Source of the DNA: Nissolia schottii
Taxonomy: Eukaryota; Streptophyta; Magnoliopsida; Fabales; Fabaceae
Assembly (NCBI GenBank): GCA_003254905.1
Contig: QANU01112598.1
Location: 186,001 to 250,000, forward strand
DNA: 64,000 nucleotides
Reading direction: 5' to 3'
Shown here: one piece after another, positions 11,791 to 24,014 of the stretch
Position numbering within the stretch: position 1 is the first letter of the stretch
How the letters are laid out: each line of letters starts with the position of its first letter
Translations under genes and position numbers: made by a program
The notes under the pieces: model-generated
Seen by the model: only the letters and a program-made list of their open reading frames with translations
Databases searched by the model: none
Told to the model about the DNA's origin: nothing

Positions 11791-11881
11791 ACTTTATCCC
11801 CAAAGACAACGAACATTTTTTTACATTTACGTACGAAATAACAAAAATAAAAAAACAGAAACCTATTATTGAGGGGGGCGG

Positions 11882-11899
11882 GGGAGAGAGAGAGAGAGA
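11882..11899 (+). repeat. GA microsatellite in the B55 5' UTR or promoter
   Basis: A run of GA dinucleotides about 440 bases before the B55 ATG. GA/CT-rich tracts are common in plant 5' UTRs and core promoters. Confidence 0.75.
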
Positions 11900-12334
11900 A
11901 GCAGACATAGAAAGAAGAAGAAGAAGAGTGTGCGTGTGCGTGTTCGTGTTTCTGAGCTTTTTGCATCTCCAAACCCAAAAGAACCATTTGCTCTGTCATT
12001 TTAATCTTAATCCGTCATAAGAAAAATTCCCCATTTTTCTCCATTTACAGAGAGTTCTACTTTTATTTTAATCTTTTGAGAGAGATTTTTTGGTCCTCCA
12101 ATGGTTGAAGTGGAAATCGAGAGAAGGGGGTGAGGGAAAAGAGAGAAAAAAAATTGAATCTTTTTTGGGTTTTTTTTTATGGGATTGTTGTATCTGAAAC
12201 TATGATCGTTTGAGGAAGCTTATTAGAAAAGGGGAGAATCTTTTTTCTCGATGCAGCGCCGATAGATAGGGTTGTGTTGTGTGGGGTTTCTTCTCATCAC
12301 CGTTGATTTCGTTTTCTCGGAGAGGGGGGAGGAA

Positions 12335-15300
12335 ATGAACGGTGGCGACGAGGTCGTCGCAGCAGCTCCGGCGGGTCCGCCGCAACCTTTGGAGTGGAAA
12401 TTCTCGCAGGTTTTCGGGGAACGTGCGGCTGGGGAAGAAGTTCAGGAAGGTAAAAAGGAAATAAAAATGGAAATTTTTTTTGGTCGGTTCGTACGTTGTC
12501 GTTTTGTGTGTCGTGTTGCGTTGTGATTTGTCGGATCCAATTATTGTGTTGAGATTAGGGTTTGGTTTCAGTGCTTTCGATCTGTTTCTCGGATCGTGCT
12601 TTGGTTGCCGCCTTATCTGTGTGTGAGATTTTGAGGGTCTTGTTGTTTTGATTTGGGGGGCAGAAGTAGTGTTTTGAGGTTGTCTCTTGCATTCCGAGTT
12701 TTTGTTTTGAGTGTGTAACTGAGCTGTTAGAGTTGATAATGGTTGTGTTTTGTAGCTTATGCTTCGATTGGTAGAAGTTCTTGGTGTGTTGTGAATTGGT
12801 TTGTGTGGTTTTACAATGTCAGTTTGAGTGCTGTTGGGTTAGAATGTCAGATCTTTAATGGTATGTGGTTTGTTGAGTGGCATTGAGGGATTGACTGAAG
12901 GGTTCAGGTTGTAATTTGCGGCTTTGAAATGTGAGAAACAAATTTGGTTTTTTGGCGGTGTGCTTAGCTGATGTGTTTAAGAAAGTTTGTGTCCTCTGAA
13001 TTTTTTTGTGTTGTAGAGGAAAGACCAATGTATGTAGCGTAGTGTTGATACAATTGAAGCATTGGTCTTACTTTTTCTGTATTAGTTATTAGTTAAGAGT
13101 CAGATATATGGGCGTTACAGTTATTCCAATGGCCTGTTTGTTTCTATTATTGCTTAACGGAAAAGTAAAGAAGTTGTATCTTCTTGAGGCACTTTTGTAG
13201 AAAGTGACATTTTTCTTACTTCTATTAAAAGAAAGTACTTCTGCACTTTTCATAAGTTAAACCAAAAGACACGAGCACTAACATTTGAAATGTGGGATTG
13301 GGTAGCTTCCAGGGGCAGAGAGGGCTAGCATGCCTGATGATTGCACTCTAGTATTTGATAATAATGCCAATTCGATATTGTGTTTCCCGCTTAGTATTGT
13401 GCTAGTTCAGGTTTTTCAGTGTGGCAACTAAGAGCGTATATATTTGGAAACGTTGTTCTTATACTGCATATCTCTGTTTCAGATGGCAGAGGTATGTTAT
13501 ATTTTTAGGTTAGTAATGATGATTGAAGAAAGTAAACCGTAAAGTATAATTGAAATTCAGTTTCCCAACCTTTCAGCTTAAGTGAAAAAAAGAATCAGGG
13601 ACGCTCAGAGTACAGAGTATTGTGCACAGTGTGTAACTAGGTTGTGAAACACATTCCGCTAACAATTTTTGATATGAGGGTGGTAAAGATATCTAGCTAT
13701 CTATAAAGTGTATCTATATCGTTAGCCTGATTTCACTTTATATTTGGGTAGTTTTGGAAACCTTTTTTGCCATAGTCGATTGGTAACACTATAGCACCAG
13801 AGGTTTGGACTTGCGTAAAGGTCATGATTTCTTTATTCACGGAAATCATCCGCTTTTTCAGAGCTGCTTTAACTAACAGCAGACATGTACTATTCATGTC
13901 AAACTGGAGCTATGATATATTTCATTTTTGATATAGGGAAATAAGGGAATAGAAAGAATAACAATTCTCTATAAAAAGAAGAAGAAAGAATAGCAATGCC
14001 AATATTGGTTTGCGCATTTAGTGGGTTCTTCTTGGGTATTTTGTTCTCGACATGCAAACACCTCTGACAGAATGCTGGAGTCTTCCAGCAGAGAGTGATT
14101 ATCAAATTTGGATTTAGCTTTTGTTGCAGGTTAATATGGAATTTCTCTAACTATTTGTCCGATTTTCTTCCTGCAGTTGACATAATTTCTGCTATTGAAT
14201 TTGACAAGTCCGGTGATCATCTTGCTACTGGTGATCGTGGTGGTCGCGTGGTTCTCTTCGAGAGGACAGATACAAAAGATGTAAGCCTGAATTTCACTTC
14301 TGCAATATTTTTCTTTTATTAAAAAAAACTAAACTTACTTTTGAAAGATTCCATGCTATGCACTTCATTCATTTTGTGATATGCAGCATGGTGGAACAAG
14401 AAGGGATTTGGAGAGGATGGACTATTCTATTGGTAGGCATCCGGAGTTCCGTTATAAAACTGAGTTTCAGAGTCATGAGCCTGAGGTAATTTTCAGTTGC
14501 CAGTTATTACAATACATTGCTTCCCCAACTGTCTATGGCTCAGAAAGGTTAATATCTATAGCATGTGATCATTTGTTACAGTTTGACTATCTTAAGAGCT
14601 TGGAAATAGAAGAGAAAATCAACAAAATCAAATGGTGCCAAACAGCTAATGGTGCCCTTTTCCTTCTATCTACAAATGATAAAACGATCAAATTTTGGAA
14701 GGTATGAAGCGAATGCTCACTTGTGGCATGCTGTGTGATGTTTCTTCAGTTAGTTTATTTATGGATTACATACATGGTTACTTTGCTATGCAAGTAAGTG
14801 TGTTTTTTTCCGTCCATTTATTCACATGCTTTGATAATATATCAGGTTAAGGAGATGTGTTATAGCTTCTGAGGTTTGTGTGTTTGGGTTTGAATGGAAC
14901 TTGTTGCCTCAGCTTATTCCTCTGGAATTACCATTAATATTTTGAATCACTGGTTTTAAGTGTTGGGCCATTGTTCAGTTAACCAGATAACTTTCCATGA
15001 ATTGGCTTACTTTTTAGGATGCATCTAATCATTATGTATATAAGCTGTTAATTTGAAGTACATAATGTCATGACCTTTTTCCTCCTCACTGAACACTGCC
15101 ATCTTTGAAGGAAACTGGTTGAAGAGTGTTTTTGTATAGAGGGTGATGATACTCCAAGTTTAAGTTGCCAAGATTGAATAGAGGACAGAAATAGTCTTTT
15201 AGGTGGTGTTTCTATTAATGCTAGTTCGGAAATCGGCATTCGACCTTGTCCCATTGTTGAAGAGCTAAGTGAGAGGAGGCGTTGGTTGAGGAAATAAGTT

Positions 15301-18300
15301 ATATTTGACCTTTTGGCAATGCAAGTGATTTGCACAATCCGCTATCACTTCTTGACTCCAGAGGGAGGAAGTTGGTGAACCCATTAGGTAAGGAGGTAAA
15401 GGTGGCTTTCTCATCATGGATAAAACTAGCTCTATGAGAACTTTCTCCCCCCATAATGGGTCGGCCCGGATTAGATTAGTTAGAATCTGACAATGGATAC
15501 TGGTGGTTTATACCAAAAAAAAAAAGTGTAGAAAAGGAACTTCACAGATTAGAAACAACAGTAATTATGGATGGTCAAAGGATTAAGAAGTCTTAATTTG
15601 GTTCTTCCTTTGAAGTTTTGAAGGGGGAAAAGGGGCTATTGTTTGTGTTCATTTTGTTTTAGTTCTCCCTATTTAGCACTAGTGTTTTGTTGAGGGGGGT
15701 TTCCTAGGATGGTTCTTTGGGAAGTTATGGCGGTTTCCTAGCACCAGTTATGGTGTCTTGTCTGTGATTTTATTTTTATTTTTTTTTGTGTTCCTTTAGC
15801 TTTTGGTTTCTTTTGGAGGATGTCTTGTCCTCTCTTGTAACTTTCCCTTCTTATCTAGTGATATTTCTCTTTCTAAAAAAAAAGTCAAATCATTTTGTAA
15901 TGCAGTATGTCACCTTAATGGTTAATGGCTATGTGATTATTACTTTTATGCTCAAGGTATTGGGAAGACCAGATAGAAGGCCGTGATTTGAATCAATCCC
16001 AATGTATTATGCACCGAGTGTTGCTTGTGCATGCATACAAAATGAATGTGATTGCATTTCCTTTAGTAGTTTTTCATATTAATTATCATGATTGATCCTG
16101 TATTTTAGCCTACTTATTCTAATTTTTTCCCTTGTCCGAGAGTTGAATAGGTTCAAGAAAAGAAGGTCAAGAAAGTTTCTGACATGAATATTGCATTGGG
16201 AAATGACTCTATTGCTAGTTCAAGTAATTCCAGTAGCTCTAGGCAATATCTTCCAAATGGAGACTTTGCAATTCCACCAGGAGGCATACCTTCGCTCAAA
16301 TTGCCTATGGTAGTTGTATTATGTTCTTCCAGTTGATTATCGTTTTTCCTATAATTGTTTCTTGGGGGTAAAGTTTTTAGTATGATATTTACCATGCACA
16401 AACAAAAAAATTGGTGGATTAACAGGAAAGAAGCTATAAACCTAAGTAATCCTTACTATAGATCTACTTCCTGCCTGAACGAGTCGCAACTGTCTTTTCT
16501 TTATTTATGTATTTTTATTTTATGGAAGAGGGGTGTCTCAAAATGGGTATGTAGTCATTTCCTGTTCATATACTATGAACATCTTGCCAGGCATAGGTTT
16601 AATTGGAAAAGGCTTGGTACGAGTGCAATAAACATATGCTCTGGTCGATTTCATCATGTTGCTTAATTTTGTTTGGGTAGGGTATAATTAGAGTCTCATT
16701 AAAGATCTTCAAGAACAAAACAAATCATGCTGGTAATTCATATCCAAAGAAGACGTTGAGGAATAGTTGTTTCAATCCCTCATGTATGGAAAAACCCTTC
16801 ATACAGAAGGCGGAGAAATTAAAAGAAACAAAAATAGTTGTTTCGATTGTTCAGTAGTGTGAATGTTGGTATGTTCCCTGATACTTTATAAGAAAGGATG
16901 GTGGTCACAGTTGTAATATTTTGTTTTAGACCTTTGCAACTACTTGTGTGAGACTATACTTGCTGCTAGTGATAACACGGGGTTGTAAAATATGCAGGTA
17001 ATCAACAGTAATGAGACCAGTCAAGTGGCTCGGTGTCGTAGAGTATATGCTCATGCTCATGATTATCACATCAATTCTATTTCAAATAACAGGTGATTTT
17101 AGTTTTCATTGTGTATCAGTTTTATCTGTACTAGCAGCTTAACAGTAGCTACATTTTAATTCTTTGGGTAATGTAATTAAATACAATCAAAAGTGTGTTT
17201 ATTGTGAAAATACGAAATTAAATTTGATTTATATTTTGGAAAGAAGAGAGCAGTTATAACTTGCAAGTATGGAAGGGAGCATGAAGTTGAAAAAAATAAA
17301 CTGCTTTGGACATGCTTCATTCAAAACCATTTCAAAAAAGTTGAACAATATGTTACCCTCACTTTTGTTTTGTACTCTTTATCATTGTTTCACACACTTA
17401 TGGGCATTTTTGGTATAATAGAATTTGGATACCATAAGTAGTTTTTAAAAAAAAAACCTTTATTAGATGTAATAGATAATAGATTTCTCTTGATGTGGTT
17501 TTGTTTTGAAAATGTGGACTACCACTTCTTTGGAATGTTGCTTAATGTCTGAATGAATTTTGGTGCCCTCGTTATTTCTTTGTTAAAATTTTCTTTTCAA
17601 GAGATATGATCAAATTTGTACAATCATACGGTTTTTGTATTTTCTAGCGATGGTGAAACTTTCATATCGGCTGATGATTTGCGAATAAATCTTTGGAATC
17701 TGGAAATCAGCAATCAAAGTTTTAATATTGTTGATGTAAAGCCTGCAAATATGGAGGATCTGACTGGTAAGCTTTCACTAATATAACTTTTATGCTATTG
17801 TGGAAATTATTTATTGTGTTGGTAAGATGGTAACTTAGTATAGTTTACCTAGGTAAAGAAGTAATGCAAACATAAGTTGTGATTATTTGGTAAGTGTTCA
17901 TTTTGCACGTGGAAACTTTTCTAATCTTGATTACTTTTAAGATGTTGAACAGCAGTAAGATTAGGGTTCAACATATTAGGGGTGAATCAAGAGTAGAAAA
18001 TAGTTGAACAGAAGGTTCATTCTGCACATTCTGGTAAGGGGGTTTGGTGGCTGTGTGAGTGCATTGCACAATACCTGCGATATTGGCACTTGGGCTTTGA
18101 CGGGCAAGTCACGGAAGGGGTCAGCACCTTTTGTCGGTTGAGGTGTTGACCTTTAACGAGGTAAACACCTCAGATCCTTAGGCATGCATTGAAATGGACC
18201 AACCCGGCTCACTCGGGCTGGCTTACCGCAGGTTGTGTGCTAGGAACAATGATGTGGGTTGGCTCACTTTAGTAGTGCCTTAAAAGTGCTAACCTGGCTC

Positions 18301-20897
18301 AACCTCACTCGGATTGTGGTGGGTTAAACGGGTTAGCTCACAAAAAATAAAATAAAACAATGTAAAACTGAAAAATATAAATAGGGATTGTTAAAGTCAG
18401 AAAATAAAAAACAGGTATTATATCACAGGTCCACAAGTCACAATCAGAGAACACAATGACTGGAAAATGGAAATTGTTGAAACACGGTACAGACACAGAT
18501 CCATGAATTGTTATCAGCCACAAAAAGCAATTTTTTTCAAACAAACAAATATGAAGAATACAAGGAGATTTTTATTTTTTGCTTCAAGGTTCGTGGTTAA
18601 TAAACAGCATCACAGTGGTGGTGACTTCAATGACAGTGACAAAGGCGATTGGAGTGGCTGGCTTGGGATGGTTATGGCCCACAACTCAAAAGGATGAAGG
18701 CTTGGATGGTTGCATTGTGACTCTAATGAAAAACAGTGAAAGGGGGAAAGGGTTAGTGGTGAGAAGGGAAAGAGATGAAGGTGGCATTCGGGCCAAGGAG
18801 AAGCATGGCGGACTGGTGATGGCACGAGGCTGGCAGGCAACAATGCTCGGTGGGCAGCCAGCTGCGCTTTAGAGGATGAGACACTGAGCTGGGGTGTGGC
18901 CGTGTGAGAGAAGGGAGATGTGTTGTTAGGTTCAGGGTTTTTTTTGGGGTTGGCCCTAAAACAAAAAAGCATCAATTTTCTTCTTGAAAGGCCAACCCGG
19001 AATGAACCCATATGACCCATGGGTTATGTAAGCCAGGTCAATATGACCCGGGATCTAAATGAGCTGCATTATAAACAACCCAACCTGGCCTTTTTGGCAG
19101 GTCGAGCCGAGTTGGCTCATAAGTTGCAACCCCCACTATGACGACACTTGACAGATCCCTTCTTTTTATTGTTTTCTCATTTCTATTATTTTACTAGCTT
19201 GGTACTTCTTTATAATCTCAGTTGAACCTTAACCCTGGATATTGCTGCTGCAGAGGTTATAACATCAGCAGAATTTCACCCGACACATTGCAATACATTG
19301 GCATATAGTAGTTCAAAGGGTTCGATTCGTCTTGTTGACTTGCGGCAGTCAGCATTATGTGATTCTCATGCCAAACTGTAAGCTCAAGTTTTGCTTTTGT
19401 TCTTATTTGTTTTTGGTACTTAACAATTGGTTCAGTTGATTGTCAAAATTGGAGGAAAGATAATTCCTTTCTTTCTTGACTTGGGACAAACAAAAAGTTT
19501 GCCTATGAACAAAAAGCATTTTTTTTGAAGCCTATAATTTGTAAACATTTTATGTAATTTCTTATGCCTGGTAGACTCACAGGCAATCACCCTTTTTTGT
19601 TTTACAGATTTGAAGAGCAGGAGGCCCCAGGCTCCCGATCATTTTTCACGGAGATTATTGCTTCTATCTCAGACATAAAATTTGGGAAGGATGGAAGATA
19701 TATACTTAGTCGTGATTACATGACTCTAAAGGTTTGAAAGCTTTATAATTACTAAAAATCCCTGCTTTTTTGTTAAAGCTTTCCTAAGTATTTTGATTGG
19801 CGGTACTTTAAAATTTAAATTTATTGAATTGAATTTCATGTGTTATGAACATTTGGTCTAGGTGGTGTGATTCTTACTTGGACGCCCAATTGGATTTATT
19901 GAGAATTTGTTATGTAACAAAATCTTTTGGTGGCCCTCTATTTAAATTACTGTTTTTGTGTCTGTGTTCCTCAGATGTTCAATTGTTTGGTTGTCTGAGA
20001 ATGCTATGTTGTTTATTTTCTAACCTGCTTTCGGTTATGCTCAAAATATCTCATCTCACTCTACGTTTTTACGTGTTTGTCAGTTATGGGATATCAACAT
20101 GGATTCTGGTCCAGTTGCAACATTCCAGGTTCACGAGTATCTAAGGCCAAAGGTTAGATTCCTCTGTTTAGATATGTGATTAACCGTGTATTTTTGGTGC
20201 TGATCGAGCCATAGTAATTCAGATTTTCTTTCTTAATTTTCAGCTTTGTGATTTGTATGAAAACGATTCAATTTTTGACAAGTTTGAGTGTTGTCTGAGT
20301 GGCGACGGATTACGTGTTTCAACTGGGTCTTACAGGTTTGTGATTCAAACTCAACCTACCTGTGGTTCTGTTATCATTGAACCTGCATCTCACTATTTTG
20401 TTTCATTTGATACCCAGCAATCTATTCCGTGTGTTCGGTTGTGCCCCGGGTAGCACGGAGGCTACAACTTTGGAAGCTTGTAAAAATCCAATGAGGTAAT
20501 TTTACACAGGAAACTGATGCCAATTTTGATTTTGTTATGCTTTGTAGCATTTATATCAAGTTTTTCCATTTTTTCAGACGGCAAGTTCAAACCCCTTCAA
20601 GGCCTTCTAGATCACTGGGAACTAGTATAACACGAGTTGTGAGACGCGGTCAGTTGTATATTTAATCACCTTTTCTATCTTCGACTGAGTTTTCGATTTT
20701 CACTCTTGCTCTTGCTATGTAGTATATTCTGACTTAAAACATCTTTGTAATCTTGAACAGGAGCGGAAAGCAGTGGTGTCGATGCAAATGGGAATTCTTT
20801 TGATTTTATGACGAAGTTGCTACACTTAGCATGGCATCCAACTGAGAATTCCATCGCTTGCGCTGCCGCAAATAGCTTATACATGTACTATGCTTAA
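12335..20897 (+). CDS. PP2A 55-kDa regulatory subunit B (B55/PR55)
   Basis: Complete gene for a B55 regulatory subunit, the WD40 beta-propeller that targets the PP2A catalytic/scaffold dimer to substrates in cytoplasm and nucleus. Fourteen exons splice in phase: 12335-12449, 14177-14280, 14387-14485, 14582-14701, 16151-16309, 16998-17092, 17648-17766, 19254-19377, 19608-19731, 20084-20152, 20244-20335, 20418-20495, 20578-20648, 20761-20897. They sum to 1,506 bases, 501 aa, the usual plant length. Visible hallmarks are PR55 signature 1 ([18 protein letters not shown], exon 2) and a signature 2 region ([13 protein letters not shown], exons 6-7). WD-type strands include [29 protein letters not shown] and [11 protein letters not shown]. 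It ends in SLYMYYA. The ATG at 12335 gives the expected N-terminus (MNGGDE...[16 protein letters not shown]). It resembles the Arabidopsis ATB alpha/beta type. No broken exon is seen. Confidence 0.96.
12450..14176 (+). other. Long first intron of the B55 gene
   Basis: It starts GTAAAA after a split Val codon and ends TTCCTGCAG. The sequence is T/G-rich, as usual for plant introns, with no gene or mobile element recognised inside. Long first introns are common in constitutively expressed plant genes and can enhance expression; nothing here shows that directly. Confidence 0.8.
14702..16150 (+). other. B55 intron 4, enlarged by retroelement remnants
   Basis: The intron starts GTATGA and ends TTGAATAG. 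It is much longer than the neighbouring B55 introns 2 and 3 (about 100 bases each), and retroelement-like tails occur at 15440-15885. The stretch 15040-15340 is also unusually GC-balanced and probably inserted, but I cannot classify it. Confidence 0.6.
15440..15885 (+). mobile_element. SINE-like and L1-like 3' tails in B55 intron 4
   Basis: The first part, 15440-15527, contains GGGTCGGCCCGGATTAGATT and then a GGTGGTTTATACC block ending in an A run, like the tail of Au-type plant SINEs. The second, about 15600-15885, contains GGAGGATGTCTTGTCCTCTC followed by T-rich sequence and an A run, the usual style of a plant L1 3' UTR. Both are on the plus strand. Neither codes for protein, and assignment is from pattern only. 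Confidence 0.45.
18040..19140. mobile_element. Repeat insertion in B55 intron 7, hAT-like composition
   Basis: About 1.1 kb of GC-richer sequence inside a T-rich intron. Both sides are full of related words such as CCAACCCGGCTCA, GGGTTGGC and GACCCGGG in opposite orientations, and the right side ends near GCAACCCCCACTA. Short non-autonomous hAT elements in plants often look like this. I could not align terminal inverted repeats or an 8-bp target duplication, so the class is tentative. A 136-codon minus-strand frame at 18610-19020 is low-complexity and not treated as a gene. Confidence 0.45.
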
Positions 20898-22802
20898 GAA
20901 AAGATTGGAGGGACATGTTTTTGGGTTGCCGTGAAGAAGGCGGCTGCTTCTTACCAACCATTTGGCGGCCGCATTTAATTCTCACGCACAAGAAAGTTGC
21001 CTTTGAAAAATCTCCTGCAGGTGCTTTTAGAGAAAGAAAAAAAAAAGATCCAGAAGTGGCTGTTTCAAAATACCTTGGTAGCATCTCTCTTTTGTTTTTT
21101 TTTTTTTTCCCCCATTTCCCTCCTTGGCCCTGATATTCTTTACCCCCTTTTTTTTGTTGTATCTTCTTTCTAAAAAGGAGGTGCAGTTCAATGCTTCAAA
21201 ATTGTGTTTGGCTTGCAAATGAACGAAGAAAAAAAAATGTGATTGTAGCTCTCCTACAACAAGATACTAAAAGGATGTTCAATATCTGCCACTAGGATAA
21301 AAGTTAAAAATGTAGTTTTTTTTTTTCTCTTCCTTTTTTGTTTTTGTTTTTGACCAGATGTCTTGTGGGATGGAGCAGTGGGAGCCTACAGTGCATCATT
21401 TTTTCATTGATTATTTTTGTGTTGGAATTTTTTCTTTTTTTAATTCGACAATGCTTCATAGTCTAATTTTTGCTGTGCACAGTTGTCGATTTTCTTTTTG
21501 TAAAATGTCAAAGTGCTAGTCTTAGGTTGCAAATGATGTAGGATATATAAACTTGAATTACCTCTTGCAACCTGACATCTTTAGTTGTAAGTCACTTAAA
21601 TTTTGATGCATTTCTCACATGTATGCTTGGGTTTCTGTTTCTTCCCCTTTTTGCCACAACTTATGTGATGATTTTGATTTTTTCCTTTTTTCTTGACAAA
21701 AGGGTGAATCTCGTTTATATGCAACACAATATGACACGGCTTGAGTATCATGAAAATTGAACTAAATCATTGTAGCAGATGCACATCGTGACTTCTGACC
21801 AAAATTTCCATTTTGACTACAAACAAAGGGACTCAAAGCAGCCTCATGCATAATCCTCTCCAATATCTGGCTTCTCTCTCTGGTTTTTCTGTTATTGACA
21901 CGTGTTCAATGTTTCACATTTTAAAGTATGATTTTCAGTTTCTAATAACCTAAGAAGTGTTGATATGGGATTTGATATTTTGTGTTAAAATGATTTGTAA
22001 ATCTCTTTCTTAGTATATAGAATATTTAGTATTTAAAATATTTTTTTCGCATATGGTCTAGACACTATTTGAAATTTTTTTGAATATAATTCAGACACAC
22101 ACGGACGCGACAAATCATAAACTTTTTATTTGAATTATTTTGGGCATATGGGACAAGTGTCTATGTCTAAGGTGTATCAGCCATGTAGACAACACTTTCA
22201 TGAAGTGTCCATGCTTCTAAGTTAACTAAATATGTCTTGTCAATTTTTGGTCAAAAATAGATTCTAATAAGGCCCTATTAAAATTTAACACACAACCCTC
22301 TGGAAAATGGTTTTCCAGATTTGACTCAGATATTGCAAATTTAAGTTTGCTAGGACTAAGTTTACATGAATTATCTAAATGACAAATTAAATTATATATT
22401 TCCTATTGAACTTGGCTTAAACTTGTCATTTACAAGTAACTAGACAGGTAAATTGAGGAACCAGTAACTACCTGTTTGGACAGCCCAATTGTGTAAAGGC
22501 ATATGTAATGTAAATTGTCCAAACGACAATACACTTGGGTCAACTTTCTACACACTGTAGTTCAGAAGATAGCTTGCATTATTAATTAGTGACATGCGCC
22601 CAAAAACACGAATGAGTGATAACATGCAGTTTATAGACGACAAAAAATAAACATGCAGCTTATAGAAACATCGGCCTTTCATTTTTTGTTTTGTTTCTGG
22701 TAGTGACCTTTTCCACACAATAAATTCTTGGGCCTTTGGCCTCCCATGCATGGCTTGTGTTGTGTTAAATTTCTATTTTTGTGCTTCTCTTTTTGTGTTT
22801 AC
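20898..22802 (+). other. B55 3' UTR and intergenic DNA
   Basis: The first several hundred bases are T-rich and fit a 3' UTR, with several weak A-rich polyadenylation candidates and no unique AATAAA. Beyond about 21,700 I see no gene. The phrases near 22080-22200 (CACGGACGCGACA, TGTCTATGTCTAAGGTGT) look like an old repeat. Confidence 0.5.
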
Positions 22803-23128
22803 ATAAGAGAAGTGCTCAAGAGTCATACTCTTTAACTTAACTTATCTTCTTATTCATTCTGTACGTACCATTGTCAAAAAATTTGAAACTAAAATTAATA
22901 AGATGAATTTAAATTTTGACAAATGTATGAACAAAAAAAAGTAAGATCTCTAAGTATCTTTCTTGTAGGATTTGGTGGTGTAGCACATTGTTTGTGTGGT
23001 AGTTTGTTACGATTCCCGAGCATAAGTTGCTTCATTTGGGTGGCTTTCGGTGTTTGTTACAAGAGAAGTGCTTAGGAGTCATACTCTTTAACCTAACTTA
23101 TCTTTCTATTCATTTTGTACGTATTGTT
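22803..23128 (+). repeat. Diverged tandem duplication next to the LTR element
   Basis: An AGAGAAGTGCT..GAGTCATACTC block starts at 22807 and again at 23061. Each copy runs on through ACTTATCTT and CATT.TGTACGTA. The first copy continues uninterrupted into CATTGTCAAAAAATTTGAAA and onward to about 22995. The second is interrupted by the LTR element at 23129, and its continuation resumes at 24015. The first copy is therefore an empty-site paralogue of the insertion. Confidence 0.8.
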
Positions 23129-24014
23129 TGACAAAGTAAAGAATAACAAATAGAGTTTGTTAGGATTTAAATTTGTTTGTTTTATCTTTTCCATAGGTTT
23201 AGACTTATCTTCATTTTATTATCATCTAAATACATTATCCTTGTAACTGATTTACCTATTTAATAACATTTTTAGTATGACTCACACTTGAGTTCAACCG
23301 GCCTTTCATCTTTCAAAACGTCTTTATGGTTCAAAGCTTTTTTTTTTTTTTTTTATGGCTAATGTCAAACATAACACCAGAATACTTGGTGTTTTATCAA
23401 ATGGAGAAACTCCAATGCCCCTCAGCCCTCGGTGGCTTTATCGGAGATACTTCAGCGCCCCTCCTAGTGGTCCCTCCCCTCGGATGTGCGTGTTTGTTGG
23501 GAAAGAGGTTTAACCATCTCATTTGTGGCTTTTGCTCCTGACGCATATCTCATCTCCTTGTTTGAGCATGGCTCACAAGTTGTGTTTTCAAAGACCCTCC
23601 TTCGCCTGACCATCGACATAAAAATTTACAATGAAGTTTGGTTGTTAATCCACGTTGTTTTTCATTTTCACATCCAACATTTCAAGACTATAATATTCCA
23701 TGGTCTTGTTGGCAAGATTTATTTCGGCCAAGGTCATCATCTCTTTCATCATTCATTTCCGTTGTTGTCATGATCCAAATATGACCTTTGCAAGACGACG
23801 CCCAATTTGAAGGAGGGTGACAAAGTAAAGGATAACAATTAAGGTTTGTTAGGATTGAAATTTTTGTTTTATCTTTTTCATAGGTTTATGCTTATCTTCA
23901 TTTTATTCTTATCGAAATATGTTATCCTTGTAACTGATTTATTTATTTAATAACATTTTTTGTATGATACACACTTGAGTTCAACCATCCTTTTTATTCA
24001 AAACGTCTTTATCA
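23129..24014 (+). mobile_element. Compact non-autonomous LTR element (TRIM-like)
   Basis: An 886-bp element with two direct repeats of about 200 bp: 23129-23329 (5' LTR) and 23818-24014 (3' LTR). Both begin TGACAAAGTAAAG and share ACACTTGAGTTCAACC and AAAACGTCTTTAT near their ends; the 3' copy ends in CA. After the 5' LTR is TGGTTCAAAGC (23327-23337), a decayed primer-binding site resembling the tRNA-iMet type TGGTATCAGAGC. Directly before the 3' LTR is a purine tract, GAAGGAGGG. Flanks are TTGTT (23124-23128) and TTGTC (24015-24019), a 5-bp target duplication with one change. The 0.5-kb interior has no recognisable gag or pol. Small size and lack of coding fit a TRIM-like element. Confidence 0.82.

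Noticed and set aside
18610..19020. 136-codon minus-strand frame in B55 intron 7
   Set aside because: Ser/Pro-rich low-complexity translation inside a repeat insertion, with no domain and no likely promoter.
20806..21218. Open frames over the B55 last exon and 3' UTR
   Set aside because: They overlap the true last exon in other frames or are Lys/Phe-rich from poly(A)/poly(T) runs.
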